Below, piece after piece: positions 1 through 10,705 of a DNA stretch of 64,000 bases. Location of the stretch: the NCBI RefSeq assembly GCF_963678635.1, contig NC_087064.1, positions 75,482,213 to 75,546,212 on the forward strand, in the 5' to 3' direction. Position numbers and translations under genes: made by a program. Under the pieces are notes generated by a model. That model saw only the letters and a program-made list of their open reading frames with translations, was not told the DNA's origin and searched no databases. The first letter of the stretch is position 1. Each line of letters begins with the position of its first letter. The DNA comes from Symsagittifera roscoffensis. Lineage: Eukaryota > Xenacoelomorpha > Acoela > Convolutidae.

Positions 1-60
1 TGACCAAGCAAACAAATATCATACGATTCTAATCAGCTAATTCCTGACCTCAGCGACTTC
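1..60 (+). repeat. 60-bp direct repeat, copy 1 (window edge)
   Basis: The first 60 bases match positions 2321-2380 with a single mismatch (ATATC against ATGTC), and then the sequences diverge. The downstream copy is preceded by TGTCACAATT, so this may be the end of a dispersed element that continues off the window. The family is not recognised. Confidence 0.7.
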
Positions 61-512
61 AGCCCTTGTGTCTGTTGTATGTTCCTGGATTCCAGAGACA
101 CGTTTTTAAACGTGTTAAAATGTTGGAACGACCAAAGGAAACGTAATAAAAGAAGAACAAAGGCAGCGTATTTGTTGCGGAATCCGTTTACAATTGACAA
201 AAAGCACAGTTTGGCCCTGTAATGGAAAGCGCCCCCTGCATAATTGACTAGCCCATTTTTTAAAACTAAAATTAAGACCCTCGGAAAAGAAAATAATTGT
301 TTTTTTTTACCGTTTTTTTAAAACTATTTGAGTTTCTCGAAAACCACACTCTGTAGTCGTAGTTTTTGGGTTCAAACGAAAATACAGCCAAGTGAATCTC
401 TTCGGTACAAGCAGCTACGCCGAAAAAAGTTTCACGATTAAAGCTATGATTCTTCGAAAATGTTATTTCAAGTGACAAATTTGGCCGGAGTTTAGTAAAG
501 TGAATAACTGAC

Positions 513-3500
513 CGATGTTGCACATGCAGAGTTTGTCCTGCCAGAGGGGCTTCACTCTGGCATGCACTCTGAATAGGGAGATGGAGGAGTAGGGGAATAC
601 GATGGTCAGCTGCTGGCTCCCACTGCCCCCATTCACTCTGGGGAAGGCCAGGGGAATGTCGCTGATCTCAAACAGGAACTCGTTCTCGTTCTGAACAAAT
701 CGGAATTAAAACGGTTGCAACCCTTCGTTCAAAAGACTATACAAGCTTTTTTTGTCAAAATCATTAGACAAAGCTTTTCAAAAATTGTTTGAAAACGCTT
801 TTCATTTTGAAGAAAATTTTAGGCAATAGAAAATTTGGTTTATGTTTCTGATTTATTACAAAAAAAGAAGTTCTATATTTTCTAAAATAGTTAAACTGGC
901 TTTTTTGATGTGTTGCCGCTGAATGAAAAATACTAACTTTTCTAAACCAATTTTTTAACTTGTTAAAAAAACTCAGATACGGGCCAGAAATTGCTTATTG
1001 GCTTTGCCATCTGAACTCGGGAAGATACAACGACTGACCAATGGGAGGAACTTGAGAGGCACGCCGACTTGTGAGACCCATAATTCTTCCCCCTCGTTGA
1101 AGCGGACAGAAGCGCCGAAGTAGTAGCAGCAGCCAGCTGTGAATAGATCGTGTTTGGCCACCGACATGCGCACTTGCATCTGGAACATTTTCCCCGGCTG
1201 CCAGTTCACTTGGCCCAGCTCAATGTTCATAGTGTCTGTCTGCACACAAACACACACACACAAACAAGAAATAAAAGGAATCGAAACTACTCAACATGCG
1301 CATATTACCATCAGTTCTTGCAGTTTGATTTGTTTGTTACTCATACATGCATGTGGGAAATCCCTCAAAACTGTTTTTTTTCTGTTATATGGCTAACGGT
1401 ACTCCACTTTTAACATAACTAGTAAAGATTATAATCTTCGATTTCTATATACTGCATGCGATCTGACAAGTAGGAATTTAAAATCTTATTTACTGTGTAT
1501 ATTTAGGGGATTGCTTCAATAAGTTCGTTCTCTCTTTCCTAACGACACCGCAAAGTGGTCCCTTGGGTAAAGAATTCAGCGGGGCGACCGAGATTCACTA
1601 CTATCGACAATCCCGAAAGGGTTAGTTGGTGGCAAATATTCTGTATTGTATTATGTTGCTTGCCCCTTCTTGCGTACTGCTCTCAGGCTGTCTTGTCTAT
1701 TCAATACAATCGCAAAAATTTCCAATTGTAATTTAATTCAGATGAGTATACGTCTAATTACAGAAGGCTCTGAGTGACCAGGTTGTAATCTAATAATCAA
1801 ATCAAAGGAAAGGTTCCGCAATTTATCGGCCAAATTGCCTAATTGCAATTAACTTCCAACTAACTCCACTAACACTAAACTGTTCTCTCTCTCTCTCTCT
1901 CTCTAGAGAATCTCTGATGAGAAACAACTACATACTGTTTCTGCTATAATTGTTCTCTTACTCTGAGAATTAACTACTTGACTAACTAAAAATAATTGTT
2001 CTCTCTAACTAACTGAGAACCAACTATACTCTCTCTCAGTATCATTTGTTTTCTTCTCTGACTGAGAACCAACTACTCTTAATTGTAGCGAACAACTGTT
2101 CTGACTCTGAAAGGCTCTCCGGCAACCTCCGATTCCTTATTTTTCTTTACACCTAGTTTTAGTTAGGTCACTTCATTCCCTATCAGGCTTGACTTCCGCT
2201 CAAGTCACCCATCCGCCCATGTTTCCTCCCCCTGTCAACTCTGCCACGTGACAAGTTCGGTTTCTTTTATCAACCTTTTCACGCTTACTAGATACCCGGT
2301 ATGCGGCAGGTGTCACAATTTGACCAAGCAAACAAATGTCATACGATTCTAATCAGCTAATTCCTGACCTCAGCGACTTCACCCCTAGAGTTCAACTCAA
2401 CCTCCACACCATGCTATGTTTACTCAGTGACCCTCCCAAAGTCTTTATTTTAATTATCCTGTTAACGTTCCGACCTCGCAAGGGTAGGGGAGACCCTTTT
2501 CTTGGGTAGCGAATTCATTCCAAGCATCTAAAATTTCGATCTGTACTCTATTCCAACCCCGACCTTCTAGCTATCAGGGGATCGTAGTTTGTCTATGAGG
2601 GTCAAATTAAACTAAAAAGTCACCTCCGGGAAGTCAAGTAAATTCCCCGTCCGTTCCTACTATTTAGGAGACCTAATTCTCATGCTGCGGTCCTATTATC
2701 AATTTCCTCTGGGACTACTTGTCCTTAGTCTAGTTCAGTTGCTATTATTAGATCATTCGCCAAGCTAAACTGACCCCAATGTTTACCAAATCCATTTTGA
2801 ATTAACTCTACTACCTCAAGGTTTCAATATAAAATTTTATCTATATCCCCTTCTGCTCTAGTTCCCAATACATAAAGTTCCTCCCAATTTTTTAGCAAGT
2901 CGATTAAATCTCATTTCCAGGGAGTTGGATTAGGAAATACTCCACTTTCCGGTGTCAATCTCAAAATTTTCTATGCAATTATAAGGTCAGAATGCCGAAA
3001 GGTCAACCTAAGGTCACCAAGGTTTAACCTGGGTCAAACTTCCGTATTTGCGTTCAGAACCCCATGAGGGTCCTAACTACCAAGTTCCATCCATATCCCA
3101 TTAATACTTCACTAGTTATTCCGTTTAACTTTTAGTCCATTATCACTTTTTCCGGAAAAAGGCTATTAACACGGGAAGGAGGCGCCGGAGGATTTTCTCT
3201 CGCAAGGGGTCTTTTTTTGGGGTTCGTATCTTATATCGATTGCTGCAATAAAATTATTATGCCACCGTTCATTGTTTTACGTTAATTGCCTATTTCCTGT
3301 CTAAGGGGGTGTTTTTTCACGCGTCAATAACTTCCGGATCAACCACCGGATTTGGTTCAACTTACAACACAAGACGTATCGTGCCACTACCTATCATCCT
3401 TCCAAGTTTTAGCGTTCATTGCAGGCCGAGAAACGACTTCTGGAACTTAGGGGTGGGTTTGCTGACTTAGGACATAAAACCGGAAATGGGGGTCGTAGGG

Positions 3501-5422
3501 GTCTGGGGTTCCAAACTTGAGCCCAAAACCGCCGCTAGCTTCCGAGTTCTGATAGGACCATTTACACTTCCGGGGAACGTTATCACTTACCCCCAAGGGT
3601 CTGAGGGGTCCCGTTTTTTGTATTGCTCCTCTGAATTTCATAACATTAGCTTCCTAATTAGGGGGGGGGGTTCGCCGATTTCGTCAATTTTTTTTCTGCC
3701 ATAGGAGGGTCAATATATTCGAAGAAAAAACTATTTTGAACGCGACCCTTTGTTTGCTGTACTACTTAACTTAATGACGAATCAATCTTACGCTCAGGTT
3801 ACTATAGCATGTAATACAGTATAATCACGAACTCTACAAACTGGTCCTCGAATGCTCATTTTATGCAGTTTGTGAAGTAATATGGAGTGATTCTCCATAT
3901 CAAAAGCTTTATTCAAATCAATTAAAAGGTAATTATTAGTTCTTCTTTTATTTCCACCATGAGCGATACAATTGCATCTTTTGTGCCTCGATTCTCCCGG
4001 AAAGCAAAAATGCCTATGTGACAGCCAGTCAAACTTTTAAACGAACTTTTTCATGCGATTATATATTAGTCGTTCAAACACGTTCTCTGGCAAATTTGAA
4101 ACTGAACTGAAAATTTTCGGCTTCCCCTTACATTGGTATAATTTATAATTTGCGCAAATTTTAAACATTTAGGTAAAATACTTTCGAGAAACCTCATAAT
4201 TTAGACGATTTAAACTGAGAAATTACACTCAACGAGATTGAGGTTCAGTTAAAGCAATTTTGAGCTGCTGTTTATCTCAAATATTTTTCATGAGCCAAGA
4301 AAATTGATATTCCTTTAACAAACAGGATCGTTTTTTTGAAGTTTTTATTCACTCGCATGTGTGAAAATTTTACTCGATTCATACGAGAGAAATGTGAGGA
4401 TCCGAGTGACGATTCGGAAGTCGAGTAATGATCCATACTCATGGAATCGACCTTTCCCTCTACACTAATTAATTTGGTTTTTCCAAATAGATTCGACCCC
4501 CACCCCTCCTTTGAGCTAACTTTATAATTCGAGTCAGTCCACTAACATATGGTTCGATCTCATCTAGACTGAACAATTCCCAGGAGACCACTGGAACGAC
4601 ACTGTATATCTCTGGGTCTCCACAGAACACCAGAGTGCTGTAGCCGTTGATGAAGCTACTCAGCTGGATAGTCACCACGTCCAACACTGGCACAGCCGGC
4701 TCCAGAGTCAGCTGGTAGTAGATCTAACAAAGAAGAAATAGGACAACTGACCAGCCTTCCCTCACCTTCGAAGTGTCAAACGATGATGGGTCACATAGCC
4801 GAACACTCGGAGCGCCAAAAAAATCTTTGTTCCCATATTGCCGAAAGTTCATCGTAAAAATAGCAAGAAAAACTACAAAGTTACCGAGTGATTACACTCA
4901 GTATTGGCAAATAGCGACCGTTTACATTCGGCACTGGAAGTATTATAGCTTTGGCTAAATTCTAAATTGGGCTGTTTTCATTGCTTTACGAGACGATGGA
5001 AAGCACATCTAGTGATCTTAAATAAAAGTTCTATAAAATGTTAGAATCTTTTTTCAAATGACGCCTCTGCAAAACAAAAATATTTTGAAATGATTAAATT
5101 CATGACATGAAAAAGTTGACAAGAAATACTGATTATGGAGTGTCTCTGTCTATCCTTTCAATCTTTAGGTCAGTTCTTTGAAACGTGCATCTACCCTTTT
5201 GGGTTTCATCTGATTTCAAATTATATTATCTTTCCAAATTATATACAGCTCGAGAACACGAGCAACACATCAAGAGATCAAACGACTTCGATTCGCAAAG
5301 CGACTTCGAAAGTATCCGAATAAAATGTACCTGATCTCCAATCGCATAGCCGTCTTCAGGTACAGGGTCCTCAATTGACCTGATCAGCTGAAAACTGTCT
5401 TTGTTCAGACCCAGGTCATCCA
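513..5422 (-). CDS. Unrecognised gene, four internal exons, probably extracellular beta-rich protein (3' end off window)
   Basis: Four minus-strand exons stand out by GC content, open frame and splice signals: 5331-5422, 4547-4723, 1039-1239 and 513-690. Phases are compatible throughout: the first starts with two bases of a split codon, the next junctions are phase 0, and the last exon ends in phase 1. Donors are GTACAT, GTTAGT, GTCAGT and GTCAGT; acceptors end CAG, TAG, CAG and CAG. Together they encode about 215 residues rich in alternating hydrophobic and polar stretches with scattered cysteines (GYSTLVFCGDPEIYSVVP, FTAGCCYYFGAS, KLCMCNIG), suggesting a beta-sandwich ectodomain. No start or stop codon is seen; upstream exons are unidentified and later exons lie left of the window. 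No family is recognised. The exon at 1039-1239 could run to 981 with a GTATCT donor, but then the phase fails. Confidence 0.6.
1240..4546. other. Large intron of the unrecognised gene: simple repeats and a GC-richer non-coding segment
   Basis: A CA/GT-rich run (about 1240-1268) forms the tract before the acceptor of the exon at 1039-1239. A CT microsatellite lies at about 1885-1908, and TTCTCTCT/ACTGAGAACCAACTA motifs recur over 1880-2110. The stretch from about 1500 to 3720 is less AT-rich than its surroundings and pyrimidine-biased, but every frame is closed. It may be an old LTR or other element remnant. No gene is seen. Confidence 0.4.
2321..2380 (+). repeat. 60-bp direct repeat, copy 2
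   Basis: Matches positions 1-60 with one mismatch. It directly follows GGTGTCACAATT, a plausible element boundary. Confidence 0.7.
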
Positions 5423-6262
5423 CTGAATAATGCGCAAATGAGCCGAAGTTGAAATAACCGAAAAAGAAAATTATCGTAAAAATTTTCGCAAGTTTCGGCA
5501 TTTTTCACTATTTTTGCTTCTAAAAACTATTTTTCACTATTTTTGAAACTAAAATAGAAGAAGCAAATGTAAAATAAAATGGCTGGTATTATTTTTAACC
5601 ACATGGAGGGCAAAATTAGAAGCAGAATATTTGGTTTTCCATGTTGGTTTTAAACAAATTTTTCTCTCGAAGAATTAAGTAATTGTTCTGGACGTGCGTT
5701 TTTTGTTAAGTAAACAAAAATCAATAGTTCAAATTATCGCAGATGTTCTTTTTTGGGAAAAAAATCATTGGATGACAAATTTCAACTGACACACGTGATC
5801 GCAACTTCAAACAAGATTAATAATTCAATTTTTGAAATCAGGTGCTCGATAATTAAGTTGACTTTTACCAGTTTTTACAAAAAATATTGAAAAACGAACA
5901 GATGCAAAAATTCACCGTATCAGTAAGAATCGAAAATATTTCATATGTTTCTGCTGTTGCCAATATTGACACAGTAAATTTATCTGTAAGACATAATAGT
6001 GATGATTATCAAGCTTCAAAGAAATCAGTAGCCAGCCTACTGCAGAAATAACAGAAAATTATAAATGACTTCGTTTAATTTTTTTCGCTAAACGCTACCA
6101 GTATTTGTTTTCTAATTTCAGTCTTTCTAAACTAAAATATAAGCAATTTTATTCAATTTAAGTGTATGTTTGTTGTCTAAGAATCACCTATAAAATCAGG
6201 TCATCAATCTTCCTGTTTTATGAAAGATTGTACATGTCGAGACTAGCCACACATCTAAAAAA
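5423..6262. other. Non-coding AT-rich stretch
   Basis: AT-rich sequence with stops in all frames and no repeats matched elsewhere in the window. The exon preceding 5331-5422 was sought here and not found. Confidence 0.4.
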
Positions 6263-6748
6263 CAAGACTGCTCTTATCAAGGCAAGGCCCTGAATGTTTC
6301 GACTGCATTAAAAATTGATGAAAGCAAAAAAAAATGAAAAACTAAAGCTTTTGTAGGTTTTTTCGAAAATCATTCCTCACCCGCTATGTAGAGTTCAAAC
6401 TATTCTAATTCGCATATAGCAAAGTTTTAAATGGGCCCAATAGCAAGCCTCACTTCATTTTTGAACGAATTCTAAGATTTAAACTCCGTCACACGTTAAT
6501 AGCACGAAATATATTGCGCATGTTAACTGTCCCAAATTGGAAAAATAGGGAACTTATAAACCCCCATAACGTCACAAAAATGATCACAGGTGAAATAACT
6601 TTCTAAATTTAAGCTCATGACTACAATATATTTTGAAAGATCTAAAAAATTTCCGTCAACAATTGCTAGTTAAAAAGTTAAATTTTTCCTGTCGGAAAAA
6701 AACACCCGAGTTCACATATTCTGTCACTTTCTTCAAACATTGGAACAA
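6263..6748 (-). mobile_element. HINE-like element, family A (complete, reverse orientation)
   Basis: Read on the plus strand it opens with CAAGACTGCTC, followed by an imperfect hairpin (ATCAAGGCAAGGCCCTGA), the sub-terminal GTTTCGACTG, and about 400 bp of family-specific sequence. It closes at GGAACAA. In element sense this is TTGTTCC at the 5' end, a 3' sub-terminal copy of the inverted repeat, a hairpin and terminal CTTG. That arrangement is known for Helentrons and their non-autonomous HINE derivatives. It is more diverged than the copies at 16065 and 58571. Confidence 0.6.
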
Positions 6749-7098
6749 TAAAGTTTTAAGCATTTCAACAGGAATTAACAAACTATTGAAAACTGAAAAA
6801 AGTTTAACAAATTATTGTTCCAATTTTTGAAGAAAGTGAAGGAATATTTGTGCTCGGGGTGGCGACTAACTTCAAAATGTAAACCAGTCAATTTCGACGG
6901 GACTTTTTATAACATCTGAAAACTGTTGATATCTTGAGCTCAATTAAAAAAAAATAGGACGCGTGATTTTTTTTTGGAAAGCTTAAGATTTGGCGAAATG
7001 AAAGTTGACGAAATGGGAGTAATTAACGCGCGATACAATTCGTACTTTTAAGCAGCAATTTATTCCGACTCAAAAGAAGTTCAAAATTGAATTGAGGC

Positions 7099-7455
7099 AT
7101 GCTAGTTGGGGGCGCACCCAGAAAAGAGCCAGTTGCAAAGAAAACCGCCAAGAAGACAAGCCCCATGAAGAAATCTCCGTCTCCGCTCAAAAAATCTGCG
7201 AAGAAAACAGCGACACCGAAAATTGTCGAACCCCAAGTAGAGACGCCAGCTCAAGTTTATCCACCCAAGAAATTGGAGAAAAGTCCAGCTCCAGTTTTCT
7301 CCAAGAAAGTCGTCAAAAGTCCAGCGAACGTGTCAGCGAAGTCTCCGGCCAAGAGAGGACGTGGCCGGCTAAAATATAAGTCAAATTTTTCCTGTAGGAA
7401 AAAAAACACCCGAATTCAAATATTCCGTCACTTTCTTCAAACATTGGAACAGTAA
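7099..7455 (+). CDS. K/S/P-rich, histone H1-tail-like ORF, array unit 1
   Basis: A 118-codon ORF from an ATG in GGCATGCTAG. The first ~93 residues are basic and low in complexity, with SPMKK, SPSPLKK and KSPA motifs that resemble the S/T-P-K-K minor-groove-binding motifs of histone H1 and protamine-like tails, ending in an AT-hook-like RGRGRLKYK. The last ~25 residues read into the inverted element end and are not part of the captured segment. No globular H1 domain is present, so this is a captured exon or a minimal DNA-binding peptide. An overlapping frame starting at 7092 is also open, but its product resembles nothing. Expression is unknown. Confidence 0.4.
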   Translation: MLVGGAPRKEPVAKKTAKKTSPMKKSPSPLKKSAKKTATPKIVEPQVETPAQVYPPKKLEKSPAPVFSKKVVKSPANVSAKSPAKRGRGRLKYKSNFSCRKKNTRIQIFRHFLQTLEQ

Positions 7456-7802
7456 AGTTTTAAGCATTTCAACAGGACTTAACAAAAAATTGAAAATTGA
7501 AAAAAGTTTAACAAATTATTGTTCCACTTTTTGAAGAAAGTGAAGGAATATTTGTGCTCGGGGTGGCGACTAACTTCAAAATGTAAACCAGTCAATTTCG
7601 ACGGGTCTTTTTATAACATCTGAAAACTGTTGATGTCTTGAGCTCAAATAAAAAAAAATTAGACACGTGATTTTTTTTCGGAAAGCTTAAGATTTGGCGA
7701 ATTGAAAGTTGACGAAATGGGAGTAATTAACGCGCGATACAATTTGAACTTTTAAGCAGCCATTTATTCCGACTCAAAAGAAGTTCAAAATTGAATTGAG
7801 GC

Positions 7803-8279
7803 ATGCTAGTTGGGGGCGCACCCAGAAAAGAGCCAGTTGCAAAGAAAACCGCCAAGATTACAAGCCCCAAGAAGAAATCTCCGTCTCCGCTCAAAAAGTC
7901 TGCGAAGAAAACAGCGACACCGAAAATTGTCGAACCCCAAGTAGAAACGCCAGCTCAAGTTTCTCCACCCAAGAAAGTGGAGAAAAGTCCAGCTCCAGTT
8001 TTATCCAAGAAAGTCGTCAAAAGTCCAGCGAACGTGTCAGCGAAGTCTCCGGCCAAGAGAGGACGTGGCCGGCTAAAATATAAGTCAAATTTTTCCTGTA
8101 GGAAAAAAATAACCGACTTAAAATATTCCGTCACTTTCTTCAAACATTGGAACAATAAAGTCTTAAGCACTTCAACAGGAATTAACAAAATATCGAAAAC
8201 ACAAAAACTACAAAATTTTAACAAATTATTGTTCCAACTTTTGAAGAAAGTGAAGGAATATTTATGCTCGGGGTGGTGA
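7803..8279 (+). CDS. K/S/P-rich, H1-tail-like ORF, array unit 2
   Basis: A 158-codon version of the unit 1 ORF. It is longer because the element-derived tail stays open to a TGA at 8279. The captured part has about nine changes relative to unit 1, for example SPKKKSPSPLKK for SPMKKSPSPLKK and a tyrosine to serine change. Only about two are synonymous, so constraint on the protein is not evident. AT-hook-like RGRGRL is retained. Confidence 0.4.
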   Translation: MLVGGAPRKEPVAKKTAKITSPKKKSPSPLKKSAKKTATPKIVEPQVETPAQVSPPKKVEKSPAPVLSKKVVKSPANVSAKSPAKRGRGRLKYKSNFSCRKKITDLKYSVTFFKHWNNKVLSTSTGINKISKTQKLQNFNKLLFQLLKKVKEYLCSGW

Positions 8280-8507
8280 CTAACTTCAAAATGTCAACCA
8301 GTCAATTTCGACGGGACTTTTTATCTGAAAACTGTTGATGTCTTGAGCTAAAATAAAAAAAATTAGACGCGTGATTTTTTTTTCGGAAAGCTTAAGATTT
8401 GGCGAAATGAAAGTTGACGAAATGGGAGTAATTATCGCGCGATACAATTCATATTTTTAAGCAGCAATTTATTCCGACTCAAAAGAAGTTCAAAATTGAA
8501 TTGAGGC

Positions 8508-8864
8508 ATGCTAGTTGGGGGCGCACCCAGAAAAGAGCCAGTTGCAAAGAAAACCGCCAAGAAGACAAGCCCCATGAAGAAATCTCCGTCTCCGCTCAAA
8601 AAGTCTGCGAAGAAAACAGCGAAACCGAAAATTGTCGAACCCCAAGTAGAGACGCCAGCTCAAGTTTCTCCACCCAAGAAATTGGAGAAAAGTCCAGCTC
8701 CAGTTTTATCCAAGAAAGTCGTCAAAAGTCCAGCGAACGTGTCAGCGAAGTCTCCGGCCAAGAGAGGACGTGGCCGGCTAAAATATAAGTCAAATTTTTC
8801 CTGTAGGAAAAAAAACACCCGAATTCAAATATTCCGTCACTTTCTTCAAACACTGGAACAGTAA
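8508..8864 (+). CDS. K/S/P-rich, H1-tail-like ORF, array unit 3
   Basis: A 118-codon copy nearly identical to unit 1 (shares SPMKK and the same stop in the element tail). It differs by a threonine to lysine change in AKKTAKPK and by serine in place of the unit 1 tyrosine. SPxKK and RGRGRLKYK motifs are intact. Confidence 0.4.
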   Translation: MLVGGAPRKEPVAKKTAKKTSPMKKSPSPLKKSAKKTAKPKIVEPQVETPAQVSPPKKLEKSPAPVLSKKVVKSPANVSAKSPAKRGRGRLKYKSNFSCRKKNTRIQIFRHFLQTLEQ

Positions 8865-9211
8865 AGTTTTAAGCAATCTAACAGGAATTAACAAAAAATT
8901 TAAAATTGAAAAAAGTTTAACAAATTATTGTTCCAATTTTTGAAGAAAGTGAAGGAATATTTGTGCTCGGGGTGGCGACTAACTTCAAAATGTAAACCAG
9001 TCAATTTCGACGGGTCTTTTTATAACATCTGAAAACTGTTGATGTCTTGAGCTCAAATAAAAAAAAATTAGACACGTGATTTTTTTTCGGAAAGCTTAAG
9101 ATTTGGCGAATTGAAAGTTGACGAAATGGGAGTAATTAACGCTCGATACAATTTGAACTTTTAAGCAGCCTTTTATTCCGACTCAGAAGAAGTTGAAAAT
9201 TAAATTGAGGC

Positions 9212-9691
9212 ATGCTAGTTGGGGGCGCACCCAGAAAAGAGCCAGTTGCAAAGAAAACCGCCAAGAAGACAAGCCCCAAGAAGAAATCTCCGTCTCCGCT
9301 CAAAAAGTCTGCGAAGAAAACAGCGACACCGAAAATTGTCGAACCCCAAGTAGAGACGCCAGCTCAAGTTTCTCCACCCAAGAAAGTGGAGAAAAGTCCA
9401 GCTCCAGTTTTATCCAAGAAAGTCGTCAAAAGTCCAGCGAACGTGTCAGCGAAGTCTCCGGCCAAGAGAGGACGTGGCCGGCTAAAATATAAGTCAAATT
9501 TTTCCTGTAGGAAAAAAATAACCGAGTTAAAATATTCCGTCACTTTCTTCAAACATTGGAACAATAAAGTCTTAAGCACTTCAACAGGAATTAACAAAAT
9601 ATCGAAAACACAAAAACTACAAAAAAAGTTTAACAAATTATTGTTCCAATTTTTGAAGAAAGTGAAGGAATATTTGTGCTCGGGGTGGTGA
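9212..9691 (+). CDS. K/S/P-rich, H1-tail-like ORF, array unit 4
   Basis: A 159-codon copy most like unit 2, with SPKKKSPSPLKK and an AT-hook-like RGRGRLKYK. An upstream ATG at 9193 belongs to the alternative frame. The tail beyond KSNFSCRKK is element sequence. Confidence 0.4.
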   Translation: MLVGGAPRKEPVAKKTAKKTSPKKKSPSPLKKSAKKTATPKIVEPQVETPAQVSPPKKVEKSPAPVLSKKVVKSPANVSAKSPAKRGRGRLKYKSNFSCRKKITELKYSVTFFKHWNNKVLSTSTGINKISKTQKLQKKFNKLLFQFLKKVKEYLCSGW

Positions 9692-10705
9692 CTAACTTCA
9701 AAATGTCAACCAGTCAATTTCGATGGGACTTTTCATAATATCTGAAAACTGTTGATGTCATGAGCTCAAATAAAAAAATAGACGCATGATTTGTTTTTTC
9801 GGAAAGCTTAAGTTTTGGCAAATTGAAAATTGACGAAATTGGAGTAGTTAACGCGCGATATATGTTTCGTACTTTTAAGCAGCAACTTATTCAGACTCAA
9901 AAGAAGTTCAAAATTGAAAAGAGGCATGCTAGTTGGGGAGGCACCGACTTGCAGGTGTTCCGGTTAGCCTGCGCAATTACAATAAATACTCAATTTGGTG
10001 CGGCACGCATCAGCTTGAGTTATAGATGCAAATGTGAGAAACAAATTCAATTTTCATTGCACTAACCGCGGCTTCTTAAGTGACACGCAAGCAAGTAGGC
10101 CGGTCTTTATGCTAGTTATTCTAATTAATATGTTATTATATGTTAAATAGGATTTTTTTCCTTTTCCACCCTTCTCACATAAAAATCAAATTTGTGATGT
10201 ACCGAGCGGTTTTTCAAGGATAATTATGAAAACAAATATGTTTATCATGGTCTAGTCAATTCGTATTATAATTAGACAATGTCAGCTGAGCATTTACTAG
10301 TAAAATTTTGCGGAAAACTTTTTGCACTTATTCCTACTTAAAAGAGCGTATGGGGGATGAATTTTTTTTTTTAAAAAGCAAGTTTTAAAACGTTTCTCCA
10401 TTTTTTTTTTGAAAATTTCATCATTTTTTATTGTTGAAATCTACTCTATAGACGTTAAAAGAAAAGTTTAATCCGTCCTAGAAATTGTTCCAAATTGAAT
10501 TGAGGCATGCGTTTTGGTCTCAGTAATACTATGCTATTTGCTAAATAAATCACTTTGTACTTTACATAGCGGGGTGGATGGATGCGGAAAGTTTAGCTAT
10601 TTGAACGTTTTATCAAATTATTTTTTTTAAAGAGAACACTATTCCATAGGGCTCACAAAAGTCAGTCTGAAAATTCAGGGCTTTGCCCTGATAGGACCAG
10701 TCTTG
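9641..10705 (+). mobile_element. HINE-like element, family A (forward), split by unrelated sequence at GAGGCATGC
   Basis: It starts TTGTTCCAATTTTTG at the end of the array and runs to GAGGCATGC at about 9928. About 570 bp of unrelated DNA follows, then family A sequence resumes before ATTGAGGCATGC at about 10508. It ends with TTCAGGGCTTTGCCCTGA (stem CAGGGC/GCCCTG) and AGTCTTG before TT. The foreign insert sits at the same internal point as the H1-like segment in the array units. Confidence 0.5.

Larger units (their letters stand above)
6749..9640 (+). repeat. Tandem array, four units of about 704 bp, each with an H1-tail-like ORF
   Basis: The anchor ATTGAGGCATGCTAGTTGGG recurs near 7092, 7796, 8501 and 9205, a spacing of 704-705 bp. 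Each unit contains, in order, a GC-richer captured segment of about 280 bp, an inverted copy of the family A 5' end (TTTTTCCTGTAGGAAAA to GGAACAATAAAG), a spacer of about 60 bp, and a direct copy of the family A 5' half that starts TTGTTCC and ends GAGGCATGC. Units differ by a few per cent. Units 1 and 3 share variants (ACACCCGAATTC), as do units 2 and 4, suggesting a two-unit duplication step. Confidence 0.85.

Noticed and set aside
981-1038. Extension of the exon at 1039-1239 to a GTATCT donor at 980
   Set aside because: It would end in phase 1 while the next exon is open only in phase 0. GTCAGT at 1038 keeps the frame.
3447-3704. Overlapping ORFs on both strands near 3.5 kb
   Set aside because: Short, no motif, no splice signals; they lie in the GC-richer non-coding part of the intron.
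7092-7379. Alternative open frame (MRHASWGRTQ...) in each array unit
   Set aside because: It overlaps the K/S/P-rich frame; only the latter has recognisable SPxKK and AT-hook-like motifs.
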